43,384 nt of DNA from Planctomycetales bacterium (GTDB taxonomy: Bacteria; Omnitrophota; Gorgyraeia; Gygaellales; Profunditerraquicolaceae): NCBI GenBank assembly GCA_005239725.1, contig SBBM01000021.1, positions 1 to 43,384 on the forward strand. Reading direction: 5' to 3'. The notes under the pieces were generated by a model, which had not been told where the DNA came from, ran no database searches, and saw nothing but the letters and a program-made list of their open reading frames with translations. This document shows, in pieces, positions 15,601 through 23,075 of this stretch (position 1 is the first letter of the stretch; every line of letters starts with the position of its first letter). The translations under genes were made by a program, and so were the position numbers.

Positions 15601-17881
15601 GAGTTAGAACCGCGTTTAAAGGACCGGTGTAAGAGCCAAAAGCGCTTCCTTCATAGTTACCTTGATATAAGTAAAGGTTAGAGGTAAAGGCATAAGAAGA
15701 TTGATAAGTTAAGGTTCCTTCTAAGTTTAGGGTTGCAGAGATTGTTTCGGTTTTCAGGCGGTTGAGCTTAAGTGTAGCCTGGAGTTTATTAAATACGCCC
15801 GAACCGGCAGTTGTCTCCGTGAGTTCTCCTTCAAATATACCGTTTAACTCTCCCTCAACTTCACCTTTAAGGTAGAGTTTGTTTTCCTTGGTAACAGGGT
15901 AAAGCATACCTTTAAGGGTTGCATTGTAAGATACGCCTTCTAAGGTAGCAGCAAGATCACCTTTTATGAGACCTTTATCTTTAAAGGAGCCTGAAGTTAT
16001 AGTTACGAATTCAAGGTTATTGAAATTAAGGCTTCCAGTAAGACTGCCGGTTATTGTAACATTGTTTAGGGTTACAGGTTGGCTGGAGAGAGTTTCGGAT
16101 AAGTTAGAATTGGTTGAAGACTTCTCAAGGAGAATAAAAGAAGCCATGGGAACATCAGCTAAAGAGTTCTGCAGGATAATTGTCCCATCTTCTCCGGGCT
16201 TGCCATTCCAACTCCCACCTGAACCGCCTTTGGCTTGGGTTATGCCAGCAAATGTAGATGTTTGATAATAAACCGCGATCCTTCCGCCACCGCCACCACC
16301 GTCACAGTTATTAGGATAAGAAGGAATATAACCGCTTCCGCCGTTGGCAATCATTGAGCCGGAACCAGATAGATCTTTAGTTATAATATATATGCTTCCA
16401 CCTGAACCACCGCCATTTCCATCTTTGCCATTGGCAGTAACACTACCATTAAGAGTAAAAGCATCGAGAACCGTTAACTTAATTGCTCCGCCGCCCTGGA
16501 CACCGCCGCCACTACCTAAATCTATAGGCACAATGGCTGAACCATAAGATGGTCCGCCGTAAGAATTACCCCAACAGCTGGCTGCCCCTTTACCGCCATA
16601 GCCGCCTCCACCTTTATTGTTACCTTTGCCTGGGCCTTGGCCCGAAGGATAACCAGCGCCATCCACAGAAATGGAAGAAGTAGAATCAACAATAAGATCA
16701 TTAACAATCAAATCTATTTTTCCTTGCGAAAGACTTGTAAGGAGAGATTTATTATTTAGAGTAACATTATCCAGAGCTAAAAGTTCTTTTCCAGAAAGTG
16801 TTACTGTAGAATTTTCGAGAATCAGCGAAGGCACGCTTAATGATTGAGCTCCGTTAAGAATAAGAGAAGAACCATTAAGCACAAAAGGATTGCTTGTGTT
16901 AATATTACAAATATCATTTAAATCCAAACTTGAGTTATTTTCTAAAGAAATAGAACTGGCATTAATTGAACTTGCGTCCCCTAAAACGAGAGAACTGCTT
17001 TTCAAAATAAATTGACCAGCTGTCAAATTAACACTACCTTGAGAAATTACCTGAGAATTGTCTAAGATAACTTTAGTAAAATTAAAAGGCGAGTCATTTT
17101 CCTGAAACTTGAAAGAATGCCCTGTGTAAAGAATATTATTTTGAGTATCAACGAATACCACTGTCCCGTCTTCGCCGGGTTTGCCATTCCAACTGCCGCC
17201 TGAACCACCTTTGGCTTGGGTTGTACCACTAAAGCTTGAAGATTGATAGTAAATAGCAATCCTGCCACCGCCCCCACCGCCATCACAGTTGTAAGAATAA
17301 TTAGGAACGTACCCGCTTCCACCATTGGCGCTGATTGATCCGGAACCTAAGAAGGCATTAGTTATTATATAGATACTTCCTCCGCTACCTCCTCCGCGTC
17401 CATCCTTGCCATTAGCAGAAATTTCACCATCGTTTGTAAAAACCCCTGAGATAACTAATTTAACAGCTCCTCCTCCTGAAGCATCTCCCGGCAAGCCGCC
17501 ACCGCTGCCTAATTCTATAGGTGCAATTGCAGAACCATAAGTTGGGCCGCCGTAAGAACTACCCCAACAACTGACTGCCCCTTTACCGCCATAACCGCCT
17601 CCGGATCTATTATAGCCTTTGCCTGGTCCTTGCTCTGAAGGAAAGCCGGAACCGTCGGCAGAGATAGATGAACCGCTTTCAATGGTAAGGTTTTTGGCAT
17701 TTAGAGTTACTGCGCCGTTAAAGGTAAGGATTGCGTTATTGGTTATTGAGACGTTAGTATATGCGTAGGTACCGGGTTGCCAGGTAGTGTTGGTTGAGAT
17801 GGTGAGATCTTGGGCGAAGGATATGTTAGCTAAAGCTAAAACCAAGACAAGGAAGAGCGCGGAGGTGGTGAGTCTTTTCAA
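12698..17881 (-). CDS. Giant secreted glycine-rich, DUF11-like and Ig-like surface protein
   Basis: The 1727-residue protein starts at TTG (17881) with a GGGGG ribosome site. A Sec signal peptide (LFLVLVLALANISFAQ, about 9-24) leads it out of the cytoplasm. Two glycine-rich modules follow at about 60-245 and 395-570, each ending in GGGGGGRIA, YYQ and AKGGSGGSWNGKPGEDGT. Next are a beta-rich region (about 600-840), a DUF11-like module (RVSPGQTINYIIEYRNDG, about 855), an unrecognised mixed region (about 950-1235), and a second DUF11-like module (NVSPGQRLDYTIEYENEG, about 1240). Two OmpL47/Ig-like repeats start near 1367 and 1459 (PNSNNWNNTEVTI, PNSFGWNNTDVII). A Lys/Glu/Asp-rich stretch (about 1547-1590) and a final beta domain complete it. 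No LPXTG, PEP-CTERM or barrel anchor is visible. An adhesin or matrix role is inferred. Confidence 0.85.
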   Translation of the reverse strand: MKRLTTSALFLVLVLALANISFAQDLTISTNTTWQPGTYAYTNVSITNNAILTFNGAVTLNAKNLTIESGSSISADGSGFPSEQGPGKGYNRSGGGYGGKGAVSCWGSSYGGPTYGSAIAPIELGSGGGLPGDASGGGAVKLVISGVFTNDGEISANGKDGRGGGSGGSIYIITNAFLGSGSISANGGSGYVPNYSYNCDGGGGGGRIAIYYQSSSFSGTTQAKGGSGGSWNGKPGEDGTVVFVDTQNNILYTGHSFKFQENDSPFNFTKVILDNSQVISQGSVNLTAGQFILKSSSLVLGDASSINASSISLENNSSLDLNDICNINTSNPFVLNGSSLILNGAQSLSVPSLILENSTVTLSGKELLALDNVTLNNKSLLTSLSQGKIDLIVNDLIVDSTSSISVDGAGYPSGQGPGKGNNKGGGGYGGKGAASCWGNSYGGPSYGSAIVPIDLGSGGGVQGGGAIKLTVLDAFTLNGSVTANGKDGNGGGSGGSIYIITKDLSGSGSMIANGGSGYIPSYPNNCDGGGGGGRIAVYYQTSTFAGITQAKGGSGGSWNGKPGEDGTIILQNSLADVPMASFILLEKSSTNSNLSETLSSQPVTLNNVTITGSLTGSLNFNNLEFVTITSGSFKDKGLIKGDLAATLEGVSYNATLKGMLYPVTKENKLYLKGEVEGELNGIFEGELTETTAGSGVFNKLQATLKLNRLKTETISATLNLEGTLTYQSSYAFTSNLYLYQGNYEGSAFGSYTGPLNAVLTQLRLTSENEYKGEGFSIISYNSTLGSSNAYAYNQTNSPGIITLSGLFNSPLLGKLTATLDENKTPKTLSGTIERLDLGEVPVPDLKVTVWGPSRVSPGQTINYIIEYRNDGLKAATEAIVYFYPDFLVNYKSASQGAYYNNYVHRVVWNLGALPAKSIGYLSIQADVPWGLPAHLFLENRAYILDIILHSTEENGVSNGMGFDSQDSNGNKDLGEFVHDNNAKWYPLYDKTNFITGALEARLASKDISTDRNGVGVTSPISGYRPEWIAFSAGATTYVTQAKNKRITGDVLYIISPQLVTQDDVKAAKAQFKKVIVLQGDDLIPDNYRLGPIKYEIEKRIIGKTDLISIAKGDSVIEDLIRKIEQAEGQGKLFSQIELYPKETGNRAEIIWEGGVSTGFLTTYNIEPMEGVDVITIPGIKHEEWIPVLNDFRDKYKRKPTIEDVDKLKDVLKEFRKKKTGTFPQENVPAHDPNIKYGPEGNVSPGQRLDYTIEYENEGEGIAYGVYFADTLDEDLDDSTLQVGPVIDVKTGTQLTLPGTYNFQTRTITWLVGEVAPKQGGYAELSVNVKKDPPSGAEIINFATIYFPSVPEITRTNGIVNKVVTITDNIPPITTASASPLPNSNNWNNTEVTITLSATDIESGSGLAKTEYSFDSLNWTIYTEPLTITTEGTTKVYYRSIDTAGNTEQVKSRELKIDKTSPVITTITSPQPNSFGWNNTDVIITFTATDVLSGIASVSEPQTVTTEGKNQNIGGQATDLAGNTISTSIILNIDKNKPEITLELKPIKVSEQEEEKEHRDSKEDKDKYDKKVNKDTKENKNKDWDNDDDKDEEAGNWYQLTYSGQDSLSGLKSITCGLNLPSITGFKQELKISNELKVEIEPQDQELEIKALNPNDILKQLQSGSFSLDNNQTLQLKLKNHESEWKIKQKYQGIEIKSPSIIFKAMAYDYADNTNTKELKFNNTPRED
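16170..17700. repeat. Duplicated glycine-rich module in the surface-protein gene
   Basis: Segments around 17148-17700 and 16170-16695 encode nearly the same Gly-rich module in the same order: GPGKG, GGGYGGKGA, CWG.SYGGP.YGSAI, NGKDG.GGGSGGSIYIIT, GGGGGGRIA, AKGGSGGSWNGKPGEDGT. The DNA is similar but not identical, so this is an older duplication than the one in the NHL gene. Confidence 0.8.
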
Positions 17882-17898
17882 TCGGGCCCCCTTTAGAT

Positions 17899-18600
17899 TT
17901 ATTTATTAAACCTGAAATTTGCCAGGTCTCCGTACTGCATTACATAATCTTTCTGCTCCAGGCGAAGCTTGCCTGCCTGCTTTGCCTGATTTTCCCCGCC
18001 CGCAGCTAAAAAATCATCTAAGCCGATAATCTCGGCGCGAATAAAGCCGCGCTGGATGTCGGAGTGGACTGCGCCAGCAGCTTCCCAGGCAGTTGTGCCC
18101 TTCTTAATCAGCCAGGCGCGCGTTTCTTTCTCTCCGGCAGTAAAGAAACTTGTGAATCCGCTTTCATTAAGGACTTTCATCAGCAGGTGATTTATATCTT
18201 CCAATTCTTCTTTAGCAACCAGCACAACGGGCCTCAACGTAAGGAGCCCGTATCCGGAGATTAACTGTTTTTCTTCGAAAGTTAACCCGGCCGTATTAGC
18301 AAACTCCTCTTTTCCCAGGATACCCTGTAATTTATTCAAGAGCGCCTTTTCCGGCCCCTCTTCGCAACGACTAAGGCGCGTCTCAATAAACTCCAGGTCC
18401 TTAAGGACCAGGTCCGTACGCGCCTCCTTCATCGCCAATATCGCGTCGGCGTCCAACAGAGAATCCTCGCCCATCACCTCCACCTGGACATAAGTCTTTT
18501 TCTTGGCTTTGACAAATTTATCAACCTGGTCAAGTTGGGCGTCTTTTATGTTATGCTTGCCTAAATTTATTTCCGGGATAGAAAATACGCCTATCTTCAC
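17899..18600 (-). CDS. YchF-like protein lacking the GTPase P-loop (DUF933/TGS)
   Basis: The 233-residue protein matches the C-terminal part of YchF/OLA1: SGFTSFFTAGEKETRAWLIK, GTTAWEAAGAVHSDIQRGFI, then AAGGENQAKQAGKLRLEQKD and a final FRFNK. Its front half also follows YchF in outline (DAQLDQVDKFVKAKKKT, then LVLKDLEFIETRLSR). The family start GLPNVGKST is replaced by SIPEINLGKHN, and switch II is missing, so no nucleotide-binding G1 motif exists. Full YchF has about 363 residues. The reading frame is intact, so this is a shortened paralogue and not an obvious wreck. It lies 70 nt downstream of an EF-G paralogue, suggesting a shared ribosome-related role. Confidence 0.82.
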   Translation of the reverse strand: MKIGVFSIPEINLGKHNIKDAQLDQVDKFVKAKKKTYVQVEVMGEDSLLDADAILAMKEARTDLVLKDLEFIETRLSRCEEGPEKALLNKLQGILGKEEFANTAGLTFEEKQLISGYGLLTLRPVVLVAKEELEDINHLLMKVLNESGFTSFFTAGEKETRAWLIKKGTTAWEAAGAVHSDIQRGFIRAEIIGLDDFLAAGGENQAKQAGKLRLEQKDYVMQYGDLANFRFNK

Positions 18601-18624
18601 CTTTTACCTCTCCCTGATCTTTCC

Positions 18625-18644
18625 CCTGCCTGACGGCAGGCAGG
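18625..18644. repeat. Inverted repeat between the EF-G-like and YchF-like genes
   Basis: CCTGCCTG and CAGGCAGG pair around an ACGG loop. There is no U-tract on either side, so it is more likely a small interspersed palindrome than a terminator. Confidence 0.75.
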
Positions 18645-18670
18645 CACCTCGTAGGCGGTATGGTTTATTT

Positions 18671-20629
18671 TTATTCCTGCTGTTCTTCAGGCTTTTTTGA
18701 GGCTTGATACTGGTTTATAATCCCTGAGGCAATTTTATGAGGAACCTCTTCGTAATGGGAAAAACGCATCGTATATGTGCCCCTGCCCCCGGTTATGGAG
18801 CGCAGGTCATTGGCGTAAGTAAACATCTCAGCTAAAGGGACTGAAGCCTTTACCATCTGGGATTTGCCTTTAATATCCATACCCATAATTCTGCCCCGCC
18901 GGGAGTTTATATCTCCGGATATGGCACCCAGATATTCTTCCGGGATAACTACCTCTACATCCATTATGGGTTCAAGCAAAACCGGGCCTGCGGATATTAC
19001 TGCTTTCCTTAAAGCCATTGCCCCGGCAATCTGAAAGGCCATATCCGAAGAATCTACCTCATGGTATGAGCCGTCCACAAGCGTTACTTTAAGGTCAACA
19101 ATGGGGTACCCCGCGACCGCACCTTCTGCGCATGCCTGGAGTATGCCTTTTTCTGCCGAGGGTATAAAGTTTTTTGGAATAGCGCCCCCGAAAATCTTAT
19201 CCACAAATTCAAAACCCTTGCCCCTCTCCTGCGGTGCAACCTCAATCCAGACGTCTCCGTACTGGCCGCGGCCTCCTGACTGACGTTTGAATTTCCCCTG
19301 TATCTTCACGCTCTTAGTAATCGTCTCTTTATAAGAGACTTTCGGCTTGCCGAGGTCTACCTCAACATTAAACCTCTTTTTCATCCTGCCGACCATCACC
19401 GCAAGGTGCAAATCTCCCAACCCGGAAATAATCAGTTCCTTTGTCTGCGGGTCATGCGCAACCTTAAAAGTAGGGTCTTCTGCGGCGAGTTTATGCAGGG
19501 CGCCCGAAATTCTGTCTTCATCCTGGCGTGTTTTAGGCTTAACCGATGCCGATATTGCCGGTTCAGGAAAAACAATAGGCTCAAACAAAACCTGTTCCTT
19601 TTCATCAGAGAGCGAATCCGAAGTTGTCGTATCTTTGAGTTTGGCGATTGCCACAATATCGCCGCAGGAAGCAGAATCAACCGTCCTCTGTTCTTTGCCC
19701 TGAAGAATATAAATAGACCCGATTCTTTCTTTAACCCTTTTATTTACGTTATAAAAACCGGTATTATTCATAAGTGTTCCGGAAAAAACCCGAAGCAGGG
19801 TAAGCTGGCCCACATAGGGGTCAGATATATTCTTAAAAACAAATGCCGCAAAAGTCCCATCCTGCTTAAAAGTCAGGTCTCTTTTTTCTTCGGTTTTTGC
19901 GGGACTACTTATTGCTATTTTTGTCCGCTCTAAGGGGTTAGGGAAATACTGAATGGCGATATCTAATAATTCGCTCAAGCCTTTATCTGCTAACGCTGAG
20001 CCCAAAACAACAGGAAAAACCTTGCGCTTATTCACTGCCTGATGCAATCCCTCTTTAAGTTCCTCATCGGATAACTTTGCACCTTCAAGGTATTTCTCCA
20101 GTAACTTGTCGTCACTCTCGGCAATGGCCTCAATCAAATCCGGAGACTCGCAGTCTATTATTGCCGCCCCCTTGGAAAACGTCCTCTTTATATCCGCTAT
20201 GACCTTATGGGCATCCACGCCTTCCTTATCGGTCTTATTGATGAATATAGCGCAAGGGATACCTGCTTCTTCCACTATTTCCCAGGCGCGTTCAGTCCCT
20301 ACTTCGACGCCGGAAGCCGCATCCACAACTATGACTGCGCTATCCACGGCGCGCACACCTGAAATCACCTCGCCGGAAAAATCAAGATAACCCGGGGCAT
20401 CAATAATCTGAAATCTCACATTTTTATAATCGCAGTATAAGAGACTTGAGTTTATGGAACTTTTCCTCTCTATTTCATCAGCGCTGTAATCGCTTACAGT
20501 AGTCCCATCACTAACAGTACCTTTCCGATTTGTGGCTTTAGAGAAATAAAGCAGGCTTTCGGCGAGGGTGGTCTTTCCTGACTGGGCGTGGCCTAAAAGA
20601 ATGACGCTCCGTTTGTTCGCGACATCCAT
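18671..20629 (-). CDS. Elongation factor G-like GTPase (FusA2 type)
   Basis: The 652-residue protein has all EF-G domains. G1 is GHAQSGKT (13-20), G3 DAPG (77-80) and G4 NKTD (131-134). Domain II is around 260-350. Domain IV contains RQSGGRGQYGDVWIEV and AVAGYPIVDLKVTL, and domain V contains LLEPIMDVEVVIPEEYLGA. It is shorter than canonical EF-G (about 690-700). The usual DTPGH is DAPGY, so the His that activates water in translational GTPases is Tyr, as in FusA2/EF-G2-type paralogues. It is probably not the main translocase; a ribosome-linked stress or tolerance role is inferred. The start has GGAG upstream and a strong promoter. Confidence 0.9.
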   Translation of the reverse strand: MDVANKRSVILLGHAQSGKTTLAESLLYFSKATNRKGTVSDGTTVSDYSADEIERKSSINSSLLYCDYKNVRFQIIDAPGYLDFSGEVISGVRAVDSAVIVVDAASGVEVGTERAWEIVEEAGIPCAIFINKTDKEGVDAHKVIADIKRTFSKGAAIIDCESPDLIEAIAESDDKLLEKYLEGAKLSDEELKEGLHQAVNKRKVFPVVLGSALADKGLSELLDIAIQYFPNPLERTKIAISSPAKTEEKRDLTFKQDGTFAAFVFKNISDPYVGQLTLLRVFSGTLMNNTGFYNVNKRVKERIGSIYILQGKEQRTVDSASCGDIVAIAKLKDTTTSDSLSDEKEQVLFEPIVFPEPAISASVKPKTRQDEDRISGALHKLAAEDPTFKVAHDPQTKELIISGLGDLHLAVMVGRMKKRFNVEVDLGKPKVSYKETITKSVKIQGKFKRQSGGRGQYGDVWIEVAPQERGKGFEFVDKIFGGAIPKNFIPSAEKGILQACAEGAVAGYPIVDLKVTLVDGSYHEVDSSDMAFQIAGAMALRKAVISAGPVLLEPIMDVEVVIPEEYLGAISGDINSRRGRIMGMDIKGKSQMVKASVPLAEMFTYANDLRSITGGRGTYTMRFSHYEEVPHKIASGIINQYQASKKPEEQQE

Positions 20630-20678
20630 CAGTAGCTCCTTTGGATAGGTTTAAGACCTCTTAATGGACAACGCCAAA

Positions 20679-20707
20679 ATTATATTATACGCGGGCTTTA
20701 AGGTCAA
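20679..20707 (-). promoter_or_regulatory. Sigma70-type promoter of the EF-G-like / YchF-like unit
   Basis: On the minus strand TTGACC (20707-20702) and TATAAT (20684-20679) are 17 bp apart. They lie about 50 bp before the ATG at 20629. This separates the unit from the KamA operon upstream. Confidence 0.75.
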
Positions 20708-20724
20708 GCAAAAACGGTCTCTGG

Positions 20725-21909
20725 TTATTCCAGGTAAGTATAAATCTTTGTCCGGTAGTTACGCAGGACATACTTTCCTTTTGCCTGGGAAAGTATATAG
20801 TTTGGGCTAATTGGAATTTTACCGCCGCCGCCGGGGGCATCAATGACATAGGTAGGCACGGCATAACCTGAGGTATGGCCCCTTAGTTTCTCCATTATAT
20901 TTATGCCCACGCTCACCGGGGTGCGGAAATGCTGCGTGCCTCTTACCGGGTCGCACTGATAAATATAATACGGCCTGACCCTTATTTTCAGGAGTTCATG
21001 CATAAGTTTACGCATAATATAAGGCCTGTCGTTTATGCCGTTTAAAAGTACGGTCTGGCTCCCCAAGGGGATTCCGGAATCAGAAAGCATACCGCAGGCT
21101 ATTTTAGTGCGCCTGGTAATCTCTTTTGGATGGTTAAAATGCACGCTCATCCAGAGAGGAGAGTATTTTTTAAACACGGAAATCAGGCCTTCAGTGATGC
21201 GCTGAGGCAAAGTCACAGGGACACGGGTGCCAATCCTTAAAAACTCCACATGCGAGATATCGGTTATTTTCTTAAGCAGGCTGTCTAAAACTTCGTCCTC
21301 GAGGAGCAAAGGGTCTCCTCCGGAGATAAGCACATCCCGGATTTTCTTATTCCCGCGGATATATTCAATTGCGGCATCCCACCTGTTCAATGAATTATCC
21401 GTATGTTCTTCATGGCCGACAATCCGCCTTCTTGTGCAATGCCGGCAATACATCGCACATTGCTCAGTGGCTAAAAGGAGCACTCTGTCAGGATAGCGGT
21501 GCACCAGGTGCGGGGCAGGCGAATCCGCATCTTCAGCAAGGGGGTCAATCATTTCATAAGGCCCGACCTGGAATTCATGTTTTAAGGGAACTGCCTGGCG
21601 CCGTATAGGGCAGCTTGGGTCATCTGGCTCGATTAATGTTGCCCAGTAAGGGGTAATAGCCATACTCAGCCTGCCCCTGGCATTCTTTATGCCTTCCTCT
21701 TCTTCCGGGTTAAGCCTTATAATCTGTGATATTTCGTCGAGCTTTGTAATACGGTTCTTTATCTGCCAATGCCAATCTTCCCAATCCAAAGGATTAACGT
21801 CTTTATAGAGGTTTATCTGCTGATAATCCCGCGCCCTCTTGCCGGGCTTTGCGATAACACTGATTTCCGCTGCAAGTTTCTGATTATCCGTAATCGCCGT
21901 ATTATCCAT
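20725..21909 (-). CDS. kamA: Lysine 2,3-aminomutase (radical SAM, PLP)
   Basis: KamA converts L-lysine to L-beta-lysine using SAM, a 4Fe-4S cluster and PLP. From ATG 21909 the protein has 394 residues. It contains the cluster motif CAMYCRHC (Cys151, Cys155, Cys158), HRYPDRVLLL before it, SGGDPLLL, RIGTRVPVTLPQRIT, YYIYQCD with the substrate-binding Asp, and DAPGGGGK with the PLP Lys and second substrate Asp. This is the full lysine 2,3-aminomutase pattern, and a better match than the shorter EF-P lysine mutase EpmB. ATG 21909 is preferred over an upstream start at 21954 because AGGAGG lies 10 nt before it. It overlaps the preceding ATP-grasp gene by 8 nt. No beta-lysine acetyltransferase (ablB) gene is adjacent. 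Confidence 0.93.
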   Translation of the reverse strand: MDNTAITDNQKLAAEISVIAKPGKRARDYQQINLYKDVNPLDWEDWHWQIKNRITKLDEISQIIRLNPEEEEGIKNARGRLSMAITPYWATLIEPDDPSCPIRRQAVPLKHEFQVGPYEMIDPLAEDADSPAPHLVHRYPDRVLLLATEQCAMYCRHCTRRRIVGHEEHTDNSLNRWDAAIEYIRGNKKIRDVLISGGDPLLLEDEVLDSLLKKITDISHVEFLRIGTRVPVTLPQRITEGLISVFKKYSPLWMSVHFNHPKEITRRTKIACGMLSDSGIPLGSQTVLLNGINDRPYIMRKLMHELLKIRVRPYYIYQCDPVRGTQHFRTPVSVGINIMEKLRGHTSGYAVPTYVIDAPGGGGKIPISPNYILSQAKGKYVLRNYRTKIYTYLE

Positions 21910-22909
21910 CCGTAGTTTTCCTCCTTTTTGAGGCGCTTGACAATATGGCCTCAATAAGATCTTCGTATTTCATACCCGCGGCATACGCCATTATCGGAAA
22001 ATTTGACTCTCGAGGGTTAAGCCCCGGAAGGGGGTTTATCTCCAGGACATAAGGTATATTATTTTTATCCAGGCGGATGTCCGTGCGGGAAATATCAAGG
22101 CACTGCACCGCACGATGGGTCCTTAAGGCTGTTTCTTTCACTAATTTTTCGGTCTCTTTATCCAGGCGCGCCGGGCAGTGGAATGTAGGGGTAAGCCCCA
22201 AATCAGCGTCACCCTGGAATTCCTTCATGCGCCAGGAATAAAAATATTCGCCGCTCTTTTTGCAGGTTGAAAAATCAATCTCCAATATCGGCAGGACAAC
22301 GGGCTTGCCGTTTTCCAGTATGCCCACGGTTAACTCCTTGCCGTCGATAAATTCTTCAACCAATACCTCTTGTTTATAGGCGTTTATTATCTCTTTAACC
22401 TTGGCAAAAAGTTCTTTTTCCGAATGTACGACATTGGAGGCGTTTATCCCTTTTGCCGAACCCTCGCAATTAGGCTTTACTATCAGGGGAAACTTAAGGT
22501 TTCGGTCTAACTTTTCATTTCCTTTCTGGAAAACCTGGAATGCCGGGGTAGGGATATTTTCTGCCTTGAGTATTTTTTTGGTGAGGGCCTTATTCAGGGC
22601 CAAGGCGAGGGAAAATGTGCTTGAGCCTGTATATGGTATGCCAAAATAGTCTAATATTGCGGGTATTTCGGATTCGCGGAACTTGCCGTGTTTTCCTTCC
22701 GCAATATTAAAAACCATGTCTATGCGGTTATTTTTAAAAAAAGAGAACAGGTTCGGGTGGTCCCCTTCGATGAATTTTACTTTGTGACCTTTAGACTCTA
22801 ATGCGCCCGTTATGGCATTTATGGTCTCCTGGGAGTCAAACTCCGAGAAATAATCCGCAGGCTTTGTTTCGTCTTCTTTTTTGAGGTTAAAAGTTAAGGC
22901 AATGTCCAT
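21902..22909 (-). CDS. D-Ala-D-Ala ligase-like ATP-grasp enzyme (second of two)
   Basis: The 335-residue protein has the ATP-grasp signature: FPLIVKPNCEGSAKGI (about 145-160), a VEEFIDGKELTVGIL strand and EINPLPGLNP near 300. The Ddl substrate loop differs from true D-Ala-D-Ala ligases: where Ddl has HGxxGEDG it reads FNIAEGKHGKFRESEIP. It belongs to a Ddl-like side clade of carboxylate-amine ligases. It overlaps kamA by 8 nt (ATGGATAA), so it is translationally coupled to it. A role joining an amino acid, possibly beta-lysine, to a peptide-like acceptor is inference; the substrate cannot be read from the sequence. Confidence 0.88.
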   Translation of the reverse strand: MDIALTFNLKKEDETKPADYFSEFDSQETINAITGALESKGHKVKFIEGDHPNLFSFFKNNRIDMVFNIAEGKHGKFRESEIPAILDYFGIPYTGSSTFSLALALNKALTKKILKAENIPTPAFQVFQKGNEKLDRNLKFPLIVKPNCEGSAKGINASNVVHSEKELFAKVKEIINAYKQEVLVEEFIDGKELTVGILENGKPVVLPILEIDFSTCKKSGEYFYSWRMKEFQGDADLGLTPTFHCPARLDKETEKLVKETALRTHRAVQCLDISRTDIRLDKNNIPYVLEINPLPGLNPRESNFPIMAYAAGMKYEDLIEAILSSASKRRKTTDG

Positions 22910-22930
22910 TTTAAATGAAAGCGCAATTTA

Positions 22931-23075
22931 GAGAACGAAGTGAACGTAACTTGCTGCCTGAATTTGACCCCACACCCAACCAACATGCCAGAACGCTATG
23001 GTTTTCTGGGTGTGGGGTAAGTTCGTAGGGATAAGTTATGTTCGCTTCGCTCCATAACTTATGTCCTCGCTTAAG
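22931..23075. repeat. Compound inverted-repeat element between the two ATP-grasp genes
   Basis: ACCCCACACCCA (22967-22978) pairs perfectly with TGGGTGTGGGGT (23007-23018). A second perfect stem, ATAAGTTATG/CATAACTTAT (23031-23040 and 23053-23062), overlaps the stop of the upstream ATP-grasp gene. The flanks carry GAACGAAGTGAACGTAACTT on the plus strand (22932-22951) and the related GAGCGAAGCGAACATAACTT on the minus strand (around 23052-23033), an imperfect terminal inverted repeat. It looks like a small non-coding mobile or REP-like element and supplies the last residues of the upstream protein. Confidence 0.7.

Noticed and set aside
16170-17700. Glycine-rich repeats considered as a CRISPR or tandem DNA array
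   Set aside because: The repeats are two long coding modules about 1 kb apart with protein-level, not spacer-like, structure.
21910-21954. Longer start for kamA at 21954
   Set aside because: It would extend the overlap with the ATP-grasp gene without a ribosome site; ATG 21909 has AGGAGG upstream.
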